A program made the position numbers and the translations under genes. Below, in pieces: positions 31,167 to 41,162 of a stretch of 64,000 nt of DNA. Where the stretch lies: NCBI RefSeq assembly GCF_900105735.1, contig NZ_LT629793.1, forward strand, positions 1 through 64,000, read 5' to 3'. The DNA is from Pseudomonas yamanorum (GTDB lineage Bacteria; Pseudomonadota; Gammaproteobacteria; Pseudomonadales; Pseudomonadaceae). How positions within the stretch are numbered: the stretch's first letter is position 1; the number at the start of each line of letters is the position of its first letter. The notes under the pieces are model-generated. The model worked only from the letters and a program-made list of their open reading frames with translations, did no database searches and had not been told where the DNA came from.

Positions 31167-33154
31167 ATTCAAAAGCTGTTGTCTTCGCTTACCACGATAT
31201 TGGCTGTGCTGGTATCGAAGCCCTGCTCAATGCGGGTTACGAAATTGCTGCCGTGTTCACCCATGCCGATGATCCCAAGGAAAACAATTTCTACGATTCC
31301 GTCGCCCAACTGTGCGCCCGCAACGGTATCCCGGTGCACGCCCCGGAAGACGCCAACCACCCGCTGTGGATCGAGCGCATCGCCAAGCTGAACCCGGACT
31401 ACATCTTCTCGTTCTACTACCGCAACCTGCTGAGCGAAGCCCTGCTGGCCACCGCCAAGAAAGGCGCGTTCAACCTGCACGGCTCCCTGCTGCCACAATA
31501 CCGTGGCCGCGCACCGGCCAACTGGGTACTGGTCAACGGCGAAACCGAAACCGGCGTGACCCTGCACCGCATGGTCAAGCGTGCCGATGCCGGCGCGATC
31601 CTGGCCCAGCAGAAAGTCGTGATCGACCGCACCGACACCGGCCTGACCCTGCACGCCAAACTGCGTGACGCGGCCACCAGCCTGCTGCGTGACGCCCTGC
31701 CGCAGCTGGCTCAAGGCAAGCTGACCGAAACCGCCCAAGACGAAAGCAAAGCCACCTACTTCGGTCGTCGCACCGCAGCTGACGGCAAGCTGGACTGGAA
31801 AAAACCGGCTGAAGAGCTGTTCAACCTGGTTCGCGCCGTTACCCAACCGTACCCGGGCGCCTTCTGCGCCGTGGGCGAGCACAAGCTGATCGTCTGGAGC
31901 GCTGAAGTCGTCAAAGGCAACGAAGGCCTGGCACCAGGCCGCGTGATCAGCGTCAACCCGCTGCGCATCGCCTGCGGTGAAGACTCCCTGGTGGTCAAGT
32001 TCGGCCAGCGCAACGAAAACGGCCTGTACCTGGCCGGCCCGTCCCTGGCTGATGAACTGGGCCTGGTGGACGGTTCCGTCCTGCGCGGCGCCGAGTCCGG
32101 CCGCAAGCCACGCCGTACCCGCGTGCTGATCCTGGGTGTAAACGGTTTCATCGGTAACCACCTGTCCGAGCGCCTGCTGCGTGACGACCGCTACGAAATC
32201 TACGGCCTGGACATCGGCTCCGACGCCATCGAGCGCCTGCGCAGCCACCCGAACTTCCACTACGTGGAAGGCGACATCAGCATTCACTCCGAGTGGATCG
32301 AGTACCACATCAAGAAGTGCGACGTGGTCCTGCCACTGGTGGCCATCGCCACTCCGATCGAATACACCCGCAACCCGCTGCGCGTCTTTGAGCTGGACTT
32401 CGAAGAGAACCTGAAACTGGTTCGCTACTGCGTGAAGTACAACAAGCGCGTGATCTTCCCGTCGACATCCGAAGTGTATGGCATGTGCCAGGACCAGTAC
32501 TTCGACGAAGACACCTCCAACCTGGTGGTGGGCCCGGTCAACAAGCAACGCTGGATCTACTCGGTCTCCAAGCAACTGCTGGACCGCGTGATCTGGGCCT
32601 ACGGCGACAAAGGCCTGAAGTTCACCCTGTTCCGTCCATTCAACTGGATGGGCCCGCGCCTCGACCGCCTGGACTCGGCCCGCATCGGCAGCTCCCGCGC
32701 CATCACCCAGCTGATCCTGAACCTGGTGGAAGGCACGCCGATCCGTCTGTTCGACGGTGGCGAGCAGAAGCGTTGCTTCACTGACATCGCTGACGGTATC
32801 GAAGCCCTGGCCCGCATCATCGATAACGACAACGATAACTGCAACGGCCAGATCATCAACATCGGCAACCCGGAAAACGAAGCCAGCATCCGTCAGTTGG
32901 GCGAAGAACTGCTGCGTCAGTTCGAAGCTCACCCACTGCGCAGCAACTTCCCTCCGTTTGCCGGTTTCCGCGACGTAGAGAGCAAGGCGTTCTACGGCAC
33001 CGGTTACCAGGACGTGGCTCACCGTAAGCCAAGCATCGAGAACGCCAAGCGCCTGCTGAACTGGGAGCCTACCGTCGAGATGAGCGAAACCATCGGCAAC
33101 ACTCTGGATTTCTTCCTGCGTGAAGCCATGCTCGAAATCGCGGACAAGCGCTGA
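31163..33154 (+). CDS. arnA: Bifunctional UDP-4-amino-L-arabinose formyltransferase/UDP-glucuronate decarboxylase
   Basis: The N-terminal half (to about 300) is a formyltransferase of the Fmt type with [20 protein letters not shown] (catalytic His, preceded by FNL). The C-terminal half is an NAD-dependent decarboxylase: [29 protein letters not shown] and [12 protein letters not shown] (Tyr, Lys). Length (663) is that of full ArnA. It makes the UDP-4-keto sugar that ArnB must aminate, then formylates the product. Codon use is strongly biased to C-ending codons, suggesting high expression. Confidence 0.97.
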   Translation: MNSKAVVFAYHDIGCAGIEALLNAGYEIAAVFTHADDPKENNFYDSVAQLCARNGIPVHAPEDANHPLWIERIAKLNPDYIFSFYYRNLLSEALLATAKKGAFNLHGSLLPQYRGRAPANWVLVNGETETGVTLHRMVKRADAGAILAQQKVVIDRTDTGLTLHAKLRDAATSLLRDALPQLAQGKLTETAQDESKATYFGRRTAADGKLDWKKPAEELFNLVRAVTQPYPGAFCAVGEHKLIVWSAEVVKGNEGLAPGRVISVNPLRIACGEDSLVVKFGQRNENGLYLAGPSLADELGLVDGSVLRGAESGRKPRRTRVLILGVNGFIGNHLSERLLRDDRYEIYGLDIGSDAIERLRSHPNFHYVEGDISIHSEWIEYHIKKCDVVLPLVAIATPIEYTRNPLRVFELDFEENLKLVRYCVKYNKRVIFPSTSEVYGMCQDQYFDEDTSNLVVGPVNKQRWIYSVSKQLLDRVIWAYGDKGLKFTLFRPFNWMGPRLDRLDSARIGSSRAITQLILNLVEGTPIRLFDGGEQKRCFTDIADGIEALARIIDNDNDNCNGQIINIGNPENEASIRQLGEELLRQFEAHPLRSNFPPFAGFRDVESKAFYGTGYQDVAHRKPSIENAKRLLNWEPTVEMSETIGNTLDFFLREAMLEIADKR

Positions 33155-34038
33155 TGCAGGCAGGTCTACGCATCGACGTCGACACCTACCGAGGCACCCG
33201 TGAAGGGGTGCCACGGTTATTGGAGTCGCTGGATGAAGCCGGGGTCAAGGCGACCTTTTTCTTCAGCGTCGGGCCGGACAACATGGGGCGCCACTTGTGG
33301 CGCCTGATCCGCCCGCAATTCCTGTGGAAGATGCTGCGCTCCAACGCTGCCGGCTTGTACGGCTGGGACATTTTGCTGGCCGGCACCGCCTGGCCGGGCA
33401 AACCCATCGGTCGCGACCTGGGGCACTTGATGCGCCAGGCCAAGGCCGCCGGGCATGAAGTCGGGCTGCACGCCTGGGACCACCATGGTTGGCAAGCCAA
33501 CACCGGGCGCTGGAGCGATGCACAGCTGATCGAGCAGATTCGCCGTGGCGTCGACACCTTGAACGACATCCTCGGTGAGCCCATCGACTGCTCAGCCGCC
33601 GCCGGTTGGCGTGCCGATGAGCGCGTGGTGCAAGCCAAGCAACAGTTCAACTTCCGCTACAACAGCGATTGCCGTGGTACCAGCCTGTTCCGGCCAACTT
33701 TGGCGGATGGCAGTGCCGGCACGCCCCAAATTCCGGTGGACATGCCGACCTTCGACGAAGTCGTGGGCCCGGTGGTGGCCGCCAAGGATTTCAATAGTTA
33801 CATCCTCGACCGCTTCAAGCCGTCGAAGCTCAACGTCTATACGATCCACGCAGAAGTAGAAGGGATTCTGATGGCCAATGATTTTCGCCAGTTGCTCGCC
33901 CAGGCAGGGCAGCGCGGCATCGAGTTCAAACCGTTGGGCGACCTGTTGCCCGCCGACCTGACCACCCTGCCCCGGCAACAACTGGTGCGCGGCGTGCTGA
34001 GCGGCCGTGAAGGCTGGCTCGGAGTGCAAAAGGCATGA
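33154..34038 (+). CDS. arnD: 4-deoxy-4-formamido-L-arabinose-phosphoundecaprenol deformylase
   Basis: ArnD removes the formyl group after ArnC transfer. The 294-residue protein is a NodB-type polysaccharide deacetylase with [20 protein letters not shown] (metal Asp) and [20 protein letters not shown] (metal His). It overlaps arnA by one base (TGATG) and arnT by four, so translation is coupled. No signal peptide is evident. Confidence 0.95.
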   Translation: MQAGLRIDVDTYRGTREGVPRLLESLDEAGVKATFFFSVGPDNMGRHLWRLIRPQFLWKMLRSNAAGLYGWDILLAGTAWPGKPIGRDLGHLMRQAKAAGHEVGLHAWDHHGWQANTGRWSDAQLIEQIRRGVDTLNDILGEPIDCSAAAGWRADERVVQAKQQFNFRYNSDCRGTSLFRPTLADGSAGTPQIPVDMPTFDEVVGPVVAAKDFNSYILDRFKPSKLNVYTIHAEVEGILMANDFRQLLAQAGQRGIEFKPLGDLLPADLTTLPRQQLVRGVLSGREGWLGVQKA

Positions 34039-35690
34039 TCCGGCGCTGGGCCCTGCCCCTGCTCCTGCTGGCTTTCGGGGTGTTCTACCTGATCCCGTTG
34101 ACCACCCATGGACTGTGGATCCCCGACGAAACCCGTTATGCGCAGATCAGCCAGGAAATGCTGCTGACCGGCAAATGGGCCTCGCCGCACTTCATGGGGA
34201 TTCGCTACTTCGAAAAACCGGCGGCCGGCTACTGGATGATCGCGCTGGGCCAGGCGATTTTCGGGCAGAACCTGTTCGGCGTGCGTTTCGCCTCGGCCTT
34301 GAGCACCGGCTTGAGCATCCTGCTGGTGTACGGCGTGGCCCGGCGGTTGTGGAACGACCCGGGCAAGAGCCTGGTCAGCGCCGTGCTGTACATGAGTTTC
34401 GTCAGCGTCGCCTTCCTGGCGGGCTACGCCAACCTCGACCCGCAGTTCACCTTCTGGGTCAACCTGACCGGCGCTGCGCTGTGGTTCTGCTTCGACAGCA
34501 GCACCCCCCGTGGCCGCTTGGGGTCGTGGGCCCTGCTCGGGTTCGCCTGCGGCATGGGCTTCATGACCAAGGGGTTCCTCGCCTGGCTGCTGCCAGTACT
34601 GATCGCCCTGCCCTACATGATCTGGCAAAAACGCTTTCGTGAACTGCTCACCTATGGCCTGGTGGCCGTGGCAGTGGCGATTGTCGTAAGCCTGCCTTGG
34701 GCGCTGATGGTGCATGCCCAGGAGGCGGACTACTGGAACTTCTTCTTCTGGCACGAGCACATCCAGCGCTTTGCCGGCGAAGACGCCCAGCACTCCGAGC
34801 CCTTCTGGTACTACCTGCCGCTGATGGTGGCGTTCAGCCTGCCATGGATGGCGTTACTGCCTTCCACCGCCAAACAGGCCTGGCTGGAAAAGCGCAGCGG
34901 CAAAATCGCCTTCCTGCTGCTGTGGTTGCTGATGCCTTTGGCGTTCTTCAGCCTGGCCAAGGGCAAGCTGCCGTCCTACATCATGCCGTGCCTGCTGCCT
35001 CTCGCTTTGCTGATGGGGCACACCCTGGCCGACAAACTGGCCCAGGCCCGTGGCCGCGTACTGCGCATCAATGGCTGGCTGAACCTGGTCATTGGCGTGC
35101 TGGGGCTGCTGGCCCTGACCTGGTTCCAATTGAAGAAGCCGGTGTATGAGCACGGCCAGGAAACCTTAAGCCTGGTGCTGGTGTTCGTCTTCCTGTTCGG
35201 CTGGATCATCGCCAACCTGCTGCAGGCCGCCCGCCCATTGCAGATGTGGGCCGCACCGGTGATTGGCAGTTGGTTGCTGGTGGCGCTGGTGCCGGCCGCG
35301 TTGCCGCACTCGGTGGTTTATAACAAGACCCCGGACCAGTTCATCATTGATCACCTCCAGGAGTTGCAGCCGACCACCGCACTGCTGAGCAACGACCTCG
35401 GTGCCGCATCGGCCTTGTCGTGGCGTCTGCAGCGGCCTGAAGTGATGCTTTACAACACCGTTGGCGAAGTGAAATACGGCATTGCCTTCCCGGACACCGC
35501 TTACCGCAAGATCGATGCCGCCAGCGTCCAGCAATGGATGAGCGATGCGCGCAAACAAGGTTCGGTGGGCGTGGTGATGCGGGTCAAGGGTGACGACGAG
35601 CGTCAGGAAGTGGACCTGCTGCCCAAAGACGGCAAGCGCTACGAGCAGGGCAATATCGTGATCCTGATCTTCCCGCAGAGTACGCCATGA
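34035..35690 (+). CDS. arnT: Undecaprenyl phosphate-aminoarabinose:lipid A transferase
   Basis: ArnT (GT-C, PMT/GT39) attaches aminoarabinose to lipid A phosphates on the periplasmic face, lowering polymyxin binding. The 551 residues show about 12 helices and the first-loop acidic motif [53 protein letters not shown] and [20 protein letters not shown] are ArnT landmarks. The C-terminal periplasmic part is complete. It overlaps arnD and arnE. Confidence 0.96.
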   Translation: MIRRWALPLLLLAFGVFYLIPLTTHGLWIPDETRYAQISQEMLLTGKWASPHFMGIRYFEKPAAGYWMIALGQAIFGQNLFGVRFASALSTGLSILLVYGVARRLWNDPGKSLVSAVLYMSFVSVAFLAGYANLDPQFTFWVNLTGAALWFCFDSSTPRGRLGSWALLGFACGMGFMTKGFLAWLLPVLIALPYMIWQKRFRELLTYGLVAVAVAIVVSLPWALMVHAQEADYWNFFFWHEHIQRFAGEDAQHSEPFWYYLPLMVAFSLPWMALLPSTAKQAWLEKRSGKIAFLLLWLLMPLAFFSLAKGKLPSYIMPCLLPLALLMGHTLADKLAQARGRVLRINGWLNLVIGVLGLLALTWFQLKKPVYEHGQETLSLVLVFVFLFGWIIANLLQAARPLQMWAAPVIGSWLLVALVPAALPHSVVYNKTPDQFIIDHLQELQPTTALLSNDLGAASALSWRLQRPEVMLYNTVGEVKYGIAFPDTAYRKIDAASVQQWMSDARKQGSVGVVMRVKGDDERQEVDLLPKDGKRYEQGNIVILIFPQSTP

Positions 35691-36034
35691 CCACGTTGCT
35701 GCTGTTGTTGGGCGCTTGCCTGTTGACCTGCATGGGCCAGGTGTCCCAGAAGTTTGCAGTTGAAGGCTGGCGTGACCAGCCGGATGGCTGGGCCTTGAAG
35801 CTGCGTTCGCCGTGGCTGTGGTCGGCGCTGGTGTGCCTGGGTTTGGGTTTGTTGGTGTGGCTGCTGGTGCTGCAACGCCTGGAAGTCGGCATCGCCTACC
35901 CGATGCTCAGCCTCAACTTTGTATTGGTCACCCTGGTGGCGCGCTTTGTGTTCCACGAACACATCGATGGCCGCCACTGGTTCGGTGTGCTGCTGGTGAT
36001 TGCCGGTGTAGTGCTGCTGGGACGCCAGGTATGA
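35687..36034 (+). CDS. arnE: Aminoarabinose-phosphoundecaprenol flippase subunit ArnE
   Basis: The 115-residue protein has four membrane helices of the EmrE/SMR type ([19 protein letters not shown] at the start; [39 protein letters not shown] at the end). With ArnF it flips the lipid-linked sugar across the inner membrane. Stop and next ATG overlap (ATGA). Confidence 0.92.
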   Translation: MTTLLLLLGACLLTCMGQVSQKFAVEGWRDQPDGWALKLRSPWLWSALVCLGLGLLVWLLVLQRLEVGIAYPMLSLNFVLVTLVARFVFHEHIDGRHWFGVLLVIAGVVLLGRQV

Positions 36035-36444
36035 GTCGCGCTCGCGGTTTTGCTCTGGCCCTGGGCAGCGTTGCACTGGTCAGCGGTGCCCAGTTGGGCA
36101 TGCGCTGGAGCATGACGCGCCTGCCGCTGCCCACTGAATGGCTGACAGCACTCAACACCGGCGCCATCGACCTCGGCGCGCTGGGCGTGGTGATCCTGGC
36201 GATCATCGCCTATGCCCTGTCGATGCTCTGCTGGCTCGGCGCACTGAAAGATTTACCGCTGGGGCGGGCCTACTCGCTGCTCAGCATCAGTTACGCGCTG
36301 GTGTACCTGCTGGCTGCCAGCCTGCCGGTCTTCAACGAACATTTTTCCGTTTCAAAAACTGCGGGTGTGGCCTTGGTCATTCTCGGAGTCCTGACTATCA
36401 ACTCTCGTCGTGCTAGCACCACAAGTCCCAGGAATGCCCCATGA
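36031..36444 (+). CDS. arnF: Aminoarabinose-phosphoundecaprenol flippase subunit ArnF
   Basis: The start was chosen at the ATG overlapping the arnE stop; longer readings in this frame run antisense-like through arnE. The 137-residue product has four helices ([75 protein letters not shown]) as in the SMR fold. It is the heterodimer partner of ArnE. Confidence 0.9.
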   Translation: MSRARGFALALGSVALVSGAQLGMRWSMTRLPLPTEWLTALNTGAIDLGALGVVILAIIAYALSMLCWLGALKDLPLGRAYSLLSISYALVYLLAASLPVFNEHFSVSKTAGVALVILGVLTINSRRASTTSPRNAP

Positions 36445-37820
36445 AAATCAGTGTATTTGGTAGCGGTTACGTCGGTCTGGTACAGGCCACCGTGTTGGCC
36501 GAAGTCGGCCACGATGTCATCTGCATGGACGTTGACGAGAAAAAGGTCAAGTTGCTGCAACAAGGCCACGTAAGCATCTTCGAGCCGGGCCTGGCGGCCA
36601 TGGTCAAGGAAAACCTCGAAGGCGGTCGCCTGACGTTTACCTATGACGAAAAACTCGCCGTTGAACACGGTGAAGTGCTTTTTATCGCCGTGGGCACCCC
36701 TTCGGACGAAGACGGCTCGGCCGACTTGAAATACGTGCTGTCCGTAGGCGATGCCGTGGCGCGCCACCGGATCAACCCGGTGATCCTGGTGGAAAAATCC
36801 ACCGTACCCGTCGGCACCGGCGACACCTTGCGCGCGCACATGGAAAAAGCCCTGCACCTTGCCGGCCGTCATCTGGAATTCGATATCGTCTCCAACCCGG
36901 AATTCCTCAAGGAAGGCTCGGCCGTTGCCGACTGCCGCCGTCCGGACCGCATCGTCATCGGCTGCGAGCGTGAAGAAGTGCGCGACGTGATGCGCGAACT
37001 GTATGCACCGTTCAACCGCAACCACGACCGCATCATCTTCATGGACCTGCGCAGCGCCGAGCTGACCAAGTACGCCGCCAACTGCATGCTGGCCACCAAG
37101 ATCAGCTTTATCAACCAGATCGCCGAACTGGCCGAACACTTGGGCGCCGACATCGAAGCTGTGCGTCTGGGCATTGGTGCCGACTCGCGGATCGGCTACC
37201 ACTTTATCTACCCGGGCTGCGGTTATGGCGGCTCGTGCTTCCCCAAGGACATGCGCGCCCTGATCCACAGCGCCAAGGCTGCCAACTGCTCCAGCGACCT
37301 GCTGGAAGCCGTGGAAGCCATCAACCAGCGCCAGAAGAGCAAGCTGTTCGAACGTGCCAATGCGTTCTTCAAGGGCGACCTCAAGGGCAAGACCTTCGCG
37401 TTGTGGGGTCTGGCGTTCAAGCCCAACACCGACGACATGCGCGATGCCCCCAGCCGGGTACTGATGGAAGCCTTGTGGGCCGCCGGCGCCAATGTGCGCG
37501 CGTTTGACCCTGAAGCCATGCAGGAAACCCAACGCATCTACGGCGATGACCCGCGCCTGATGCTGATGGGCACCCCGGAATCCACCTTGAGCGGCTCCGA
37601 CGCCCTGATCATTTGCACCGAATGGCAGCAGTTCAAGGCACCGGACTTCGACTTGATCCAGCAGCGCCTGAAAACCCCGGTGATCTTCGACGGTCGCAAC
37701 CTGTACGACGGCGAACGCCTGGCGCGCAAAGGCATCCAGTACTTCCCGATGGGCCGCGGCGACTCCTGCAACTTGCCGATCCCCCAGCAAAACTGGGTGC
37801 CTCAGGCCGAGGAAGCCTAA
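36441..37820 (+). CDS. ugd: UDP-glucose 6-dehydrogenase
   Basis: Ugd oxidises UDP-glucose to UDP-glucuronate, the input of ArnA. The 459 residues have the NAD motif [20 protein letters not shown], the catalytic Cys in [16 protein letters not shown], and the C-terminal UDP-binding domain ([20 protein letters not shown]). It overlaps arnF by four bases, so precursor supply is co-expressed with aminoarabinose transfer. Confidence 0.96.
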   Translation: MKISVFGSGYVGLVQATVLAEVGHDVICMDVDEKKVKLLQQGHVSIFEPGLAAMVKENLEGGRLTFTYDEKLAVEHGEVLFIAVGTPSDEDGSADLKYVLSVGDAVARHRINPVILVEKSTVPVGTGDTLRAHMEKALHLAGRHLEFDIVSNPEFLKEGSAVADCRRPDRIVIGCEREEVRDVMRELYAPFNRNHDRIIFMDLRSAELTKYAANCMLATKISFINQIAELAEHLGADIEAVRLGIGADSRIGYHFIYPGCGYGGSCFPKDMRALIHSAKAANCSSDLLEAVEAINQRQKSKLFERANAFFKGDLKGKTFALWGLAFKPNTDDMRDAPSRVLMEALWAAGANVRAFDPEAMQETQRIYGDDPRLMLMGTPESTLSGSDALIICTEWQQFKAPDFDLIQQRLKTPVIFDGRNLYDGERLARKGIQYFPMGRGDSCNLPIPQQNWVPQAEEA

Positions 37821-37823
37821 GAC

Positions 37824-39446
37824 GTGGACAAAGCCCATCCGCCCCTGCTCAGCCCGACGATCCGCCGACACTCTTGGGTGCTGGGGCTCCTGGCACTGGT
37901 CCTGTTTATCGCAGGCAACTGGAACCAGGCCATCATCGGTTTTGATTCGCGCTTCGTGCTGTTCGCCCAGGAGATGCTGCGCCATGGGCCGGGGTTCTTC
38001 CCGACAACGTACGGGCAACCTTATGCCGATTACCTGGCCACCTCGACGCTGATGACCTGGCTGCTGTCCCTGCCCCTTGGGCAGGTCACCAGCCTGACGG
38101 CCTGGCTGCCAACGGCCATTGCTTCGGCGCTGATCGTGGTGCTGATCTACCGGCTGACCGCGCCCTACTCCCGGCGCTGGGCGTTGCTGAGCATTGCGGT
38201 GCTGCTGCTCAGCAGTACCTTCATCAGCGAAACCCGCGCGGTGTCCCTCGACCAGATGCTGGCCGCCGTGGCCTTGGCGGTGTTTTACCTGGGTTATGCC
38301 CATGACCACTTCGGCGCCGGCAAACGCCTGCACTGGCTGTTCCTGCTGCTGATCCTGGGGTTCGCGATCCGTGGGCCGATCGGCCTGGTGATTCCCACCG
38401 GCATGCTGTGCAGCTATTACCTGATCAATCGTCAATGGCGGCAGCTGTTCAGTTTTGGCCTGTTGGCGCTGGCGTTGCTGGCGGCGTGTGTCGGCCTGTT
38501 GTTGCTGCTGGCCAAGCTCAGTGGCGGAGAGGCATTCATGCAGGACGTGATCCGCATGCAGTTCCTCGGCCGCATGGACGGTACCGAAGGCTCCAGCAGC
38601 AAGCTGTATTACTTCGCCAGCTCAATGGGCAATTACGCGCCTGCCTATCCATTGGCCATACTGGCGCTGATTGCGATTGTTGCCGGCGGTCGCGACGACA
38701 AGGGTCCGGCACTGAAACTTGTGCTGTATTGCCTGGCCGCCGGCTTGATCGTGATGATCGGCCTTTCGGTGCCCCAGGCGAAAAAGGCCCGCTATGTACT
38801 GCCGATGCTGCCCATGGCGGCGATCATTGCCGCGTATCCATTCCAGGTATCCCGCGGAAAACTGTTCGCCGGGTTGCGCTGGCTGATGCTGGCGCTGTGG
38901 ACGGTCATTCCGGGTCTGCTGATCGCAGGGTTGTTCGTGGCGCGTCATCGCTTCCCTGAGCAGATGGGTAGTCTCAATCCGGTGTTCGGGCTGCTGATCG
39001 CGCTCCAGACTCTGGCGCTGGGACTGCTGTTCAACCGACGCCTTCGCTACCTGGGGCCGGCTTTCTCTGCCGTACTCGCGGTATGGCTCGCCTATATCGT
39101 GATGGTCGAGCCCCTGGAGCGCCGTCTGTATGACACGCGCACCTTTACCCTCCAGGCCCACACGCTCATCCAGCAAGAACGAGCACCGCTGGTGCTGCAC
39201 GCACTGGGCAAGGACGCGAAAGCCATCAAGTTCATGGTCAACCTCGATTGCGACCAGGTGCCGTTGTTTACCCAGTTGCCCGCCGAACTGGCGCCGATCC
39301 AGGCGCCTGCCTGGCTGATCATGAGCCAGGCGGACTACGAGGCCTTGAGCGATCCGCGTATCCGCTCACTGGAACCGGTGCTGACCGGCCAGTTCGACAA
39401 GAACCCCTATGTGCTGCTGCATTTGACCAAACCCGCGCAACCTTGA
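37824..39446 (+). CDS. Second GT39/PMT-family glycosyltransferase of the arn cluster
   Basis: The 540-residue membrane protein starts with GTG three bases after ugd. It has about 11-12 helices and a first periplasmic loop with GFDSRFVLFAQEMLRHGPGF, where the acidic Asp-x-Arg matches GT-C transferases such as ArnT ([13 protein letters not shown]). GNYAPAYPLAILALIAIVAG and PQAKKARYVLPMLPMAAIIA parallel ArnT landmarks. It is a divergent ArnT relative; its acceptor is unknown. It may add a sugar to lipid A or another lipid using the same carrier pool. Confidence 0.8.
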   Translation: MDKAHPPLLSPTIRRHSWVLGLLALVLFIAGNWNQAIIGFDSRFVLFAQEMLRHGPGFFPTTYGQPYADYLATSTLMTWLLSLPLGQVTSLTAWLPTAIASALIVVLIYRLTAPYSRRWALLSIAVLLLSSTFISETRAVSLDQMLAAVALAVFYLGYAHDHFGAGKRLHWLFLLLILGFAIRGPIGLVIPTGMLCSYYLINRQWRQLFSFGLLALALLAACVGLLLLLAKLSGGEAFMQDVIRMQFLGRMDGTEGSSSKLYYFASSMGNYAPAYPLAILALIAIVAGGRDDKGPALKLVLYCLAAGLIVMIGLSVPQAKKARYVLPMLPMAAIIAAYPFQVSRGKLFAGLRWLMLALWTVIPGLLIAGLFVARHRFPEQMGSLNPVFGLLIALQTLALGLLFNRRLRYLGPAFSAVLAVWLAYIVMVEPLERRLYDTRTFTLQAHTLIQQERAPLVLHALGKDAKAIKFMVNLDCDQVPLFTQLPAELAPIQAPAWLIMSQADYEALSDPRIRSLEPVLTGQFDKNPYVLLHLTKPAQP

Positions 39447-39456
39447 TACTTGCTAA

Positions 39457-39486
39457 CGGGATAAGCGGCACAGGCTGCTTATCCCG
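39457..39486 (+). terminator. Hairpin ending the arn/ugd transcript
   Basis: CGGGATAAGC and GCTTATCCCG make a perfect 10-bp stem with a 10-base loop, 11 bases after the last stop codon. No T run follows, so termination may need Rho, or the hairpin may protect the mRNA end. Position after the last gene of a long operon supports an end-of-transcript role. Confidence 0.6.
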
Positions 39487-39870
39487 TGCCAGTACAATCC
39501 GTAGTTATAAATCCAAGTGCATGTAAGAAACTTCTTTACCCATAAAACTTCGAAACTTTTCGGTTTGTAACTATCGGGAAAAATCCTACGCATCTATCCG
39601 CATGCGCCGATGCACGCCCCCTTCCCGCTCCAAGTCACCAACTGTAGACTCGCCTGCAAAGTGAGTTATTTATTTAATACCTTCTAACTATTCTCAGAAG
39701 TGCCAAAGGTGCGGTGCAGGGCCGCCCTGTTACTGTCGTACGAAATTCGGCGACCGTAATAGCAAGCCATCTATCGTGAAGTACCCGATTAAAGAAACAG
39801 CCGCGATAACAATAAATACGTTTTAAACAGCACTTAGCGCTGCCGTTTATTTCATTTAGAGGAATGTTCT
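39487..39870. other. Intergenic region before a small gene
   Basis: About 380 AT-richer bases show no convincing gene. A GAGG near 39859 serves the GTG start at 39871. I see no recognisable RNA gene or operator. The sequence is likely the promoter and leader of the small gene that follows. Confidence 0.4.
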
Positions 39871-40146
39871 GTGTCCGACCATCGATTGCCCGCCCCCTCC
39901 CTCTCTGACACTGCTATGCCGTTATCTCGCGACACGGTAAATGTGAGTTACATCCTCCAACCAAAACTGGATAGGCTCATGGAACTGCGCGATGCACTGG
40001 TAGTACTCAAGGGGCCTCTGGCCAACGATCCCTCACTGCGGGAAAACGTACAGAACCTGCTGATCAATGAGGAAACCAATGATCGGGTACTGGGCAAGAT
40101 CGGCAGCCCCCTGCCGCCCCCAATCCGCCTGATACCGGCTGGCTGA
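39871..40146 (+). CDS. Small protein of unknown function (91 aa)
   Basis: A GTG with GAGGA about nine bases upstream starts MSDHRLPAPSLSDTAMPLSR; the core VNVSYILQPKLDRLMELRDA and NDPSLRENVQNLLINEETND is helical, with a Pro-rich tail (GSPLPPPIRLIPAG). Soluble, no signal peptide, no family recognised. It is followed by a gap containing a terminator, so it is probably transcribed on its own. Confidence 0.5.
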   Translation: MSDHRLPAPSLSDTAMPLSRDTVNVSYILQPKLDRLMELRDALVVLKGPLANDPSLRENVQNLLINEETNDRVLGKIGSPLPPPIRLIPAG

Positions 40147-40258
40147 GACGCTTTACTGCAAAAATACTGCACTTGACCTGCATTAATATGCATTGGCGGC
40201 AACCTTGTCCGATTGGCACACTGCGCAGGTTCCTCCCCCAAATGCAGGAACTGTTTTG

Positions 40259-40295
40259 AAAGGCTTTTCCGGGAAACCAGACAAGCCTTTTTTTT
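40259..40295 (+). terminator. Rho-independent terminator just upstream of the HPP gene
   Basis: AAAGGCTT and AAGCCTTT form a perfect 8-bp stem around a 16-base loop, followed by a run of eight T. It could end the small upstream gene or act as an attenuator, because the HPP start codon lies only 12 bases further on. The preceding CAGGTTCCT / AGGAACTG pair (40226-40254) could fold as a second stem in the leader. Confidence 0.75.
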
Positions 40296-40306
40296 GCCCG
40301 TTTTTT

Positions 40307-41020
40307 ATGGATCGCCCGTCAATGCTCGCTCGCTGGTTACCCGCTGCCATCAATACCCGCCCCGCCGAATGGAGTCGTGCCGCCATCGGCATGGCGTTAG
40401 GCACCCTGTTCAGTGTCTGGGTGTGCGCCCAGGTGTTTGGTATGGAGGTCGCCTTGCACCTTATAGGTCCGCTGGGGGCCTCGGCGGTGCTGCTGTTTGC
40501 CGTGTCTTCCGGCGCGTTGGCCCAGCCCTGGTCGATCATTGGCAGCTACCTGTGTGCCGGGGTCGTTGCACTGCTGGTGGCGCGGGTGTTGGGACGCACA
40601 TTGGGCAGCGCATGCCTGGCCGCCGGGATGACCGTCATCCTGATCTGCTGGCTGCGCTGCCTGCACCCACCTGCGGGCGGGTTGGCGATGAGCCTGGTGC
40701 TGGCTGATCCCGCGTCCATTGCCATCGGCTGGCACGAACTGGGCGCAGTGATGCTGGGCGCCGCTGCCTTGCTGGCCTGCGCACTGGCCTATAACAACGC
40801 AACCCGCACGCGTTATCCCAAGGGAGCCAGCGAGCCCGCTGCGCCGAACTTCATGCCAACGGCCATCGAAAACCCAGGCATCAGCGCCGAAGACCTCAAG
40901 CAGGCCCTGGCCGAGCGCGAGCAGTTCCTGGACGTGACACCGCAGGAACTGGAAGAACTGATCCAGGCCAGCGAACGCTATGCCCGGCGACGGACGATCG
41001 GCGCGGTTTTCCAACGCTAG
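40307..41020 (+). CDS. HPP-family integral membrane protein
   Basis: The family motif lies in CWLRCLHPPAGGLAMSLVLA (His-Pro-Pro), within about five or six helices (MALGTLFSVWVCAQVFGMEV, LIGPLGASAVLLFAVSSGAL, SYLCAGVVALLVARVLG). A charged soluble tail follows (EDLKQALAEREQFLDVTPQE). Some HPP proteins transport nitrite in chloroplasts; bacterial roles are open. I chose the ATG at 40307; another at 40322 is possible, and a TTG at 40193 would put the terminator hairpin inside the coding region. No strong ribosome site is visible before any of them. Confidence 0.75.
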   Translation: MDRPSMLARWLPAAINTRPAEWSRAAIGMALGTLFSVWVCAQVFGMEVALHLIGPLGASAVLLFAVSSGALAQPWSIIGSYLCAGVVALLVARVLGRTLGSACLAAGMTVILICWLRCLHPPAGGLAMSLVLADPASIAIGWHELGAVMLGAAALLACALAYNNATRTRYPKGASEPAAPNFMPTAIENPGISAEDLKQALAEREQFLDVTPQELEELIQASERYARRRTIGAVFQR

Positions 41021-41162
41021 GGCCGGCATCATCCCTAGGGCAAAAATGCAAAAACGACCTGCATGATTCCGACTTGTACTGGGCAAATTTGCACTGGTAC
41101 GATCGCGAGATGGTTCGCCTACGAATATCTTGATAAAGAACAATAAAAGCAGGGAGTTAGAG

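Noticed and set aside
31169..33214. A 681-codon antisense reading frame across arnA
   Set aside because: It is the complement of a highly biased, GC-rich gene; the sense strand encodes a complete ArnA, and the antisense protein has no recognisable domain.
36291..38435. A 714-codon antisense reading frame across ugd
   Set aside because: Shadow of ugd and the GT39 gene; low-complexity Gln/His-rich translation without domain features.
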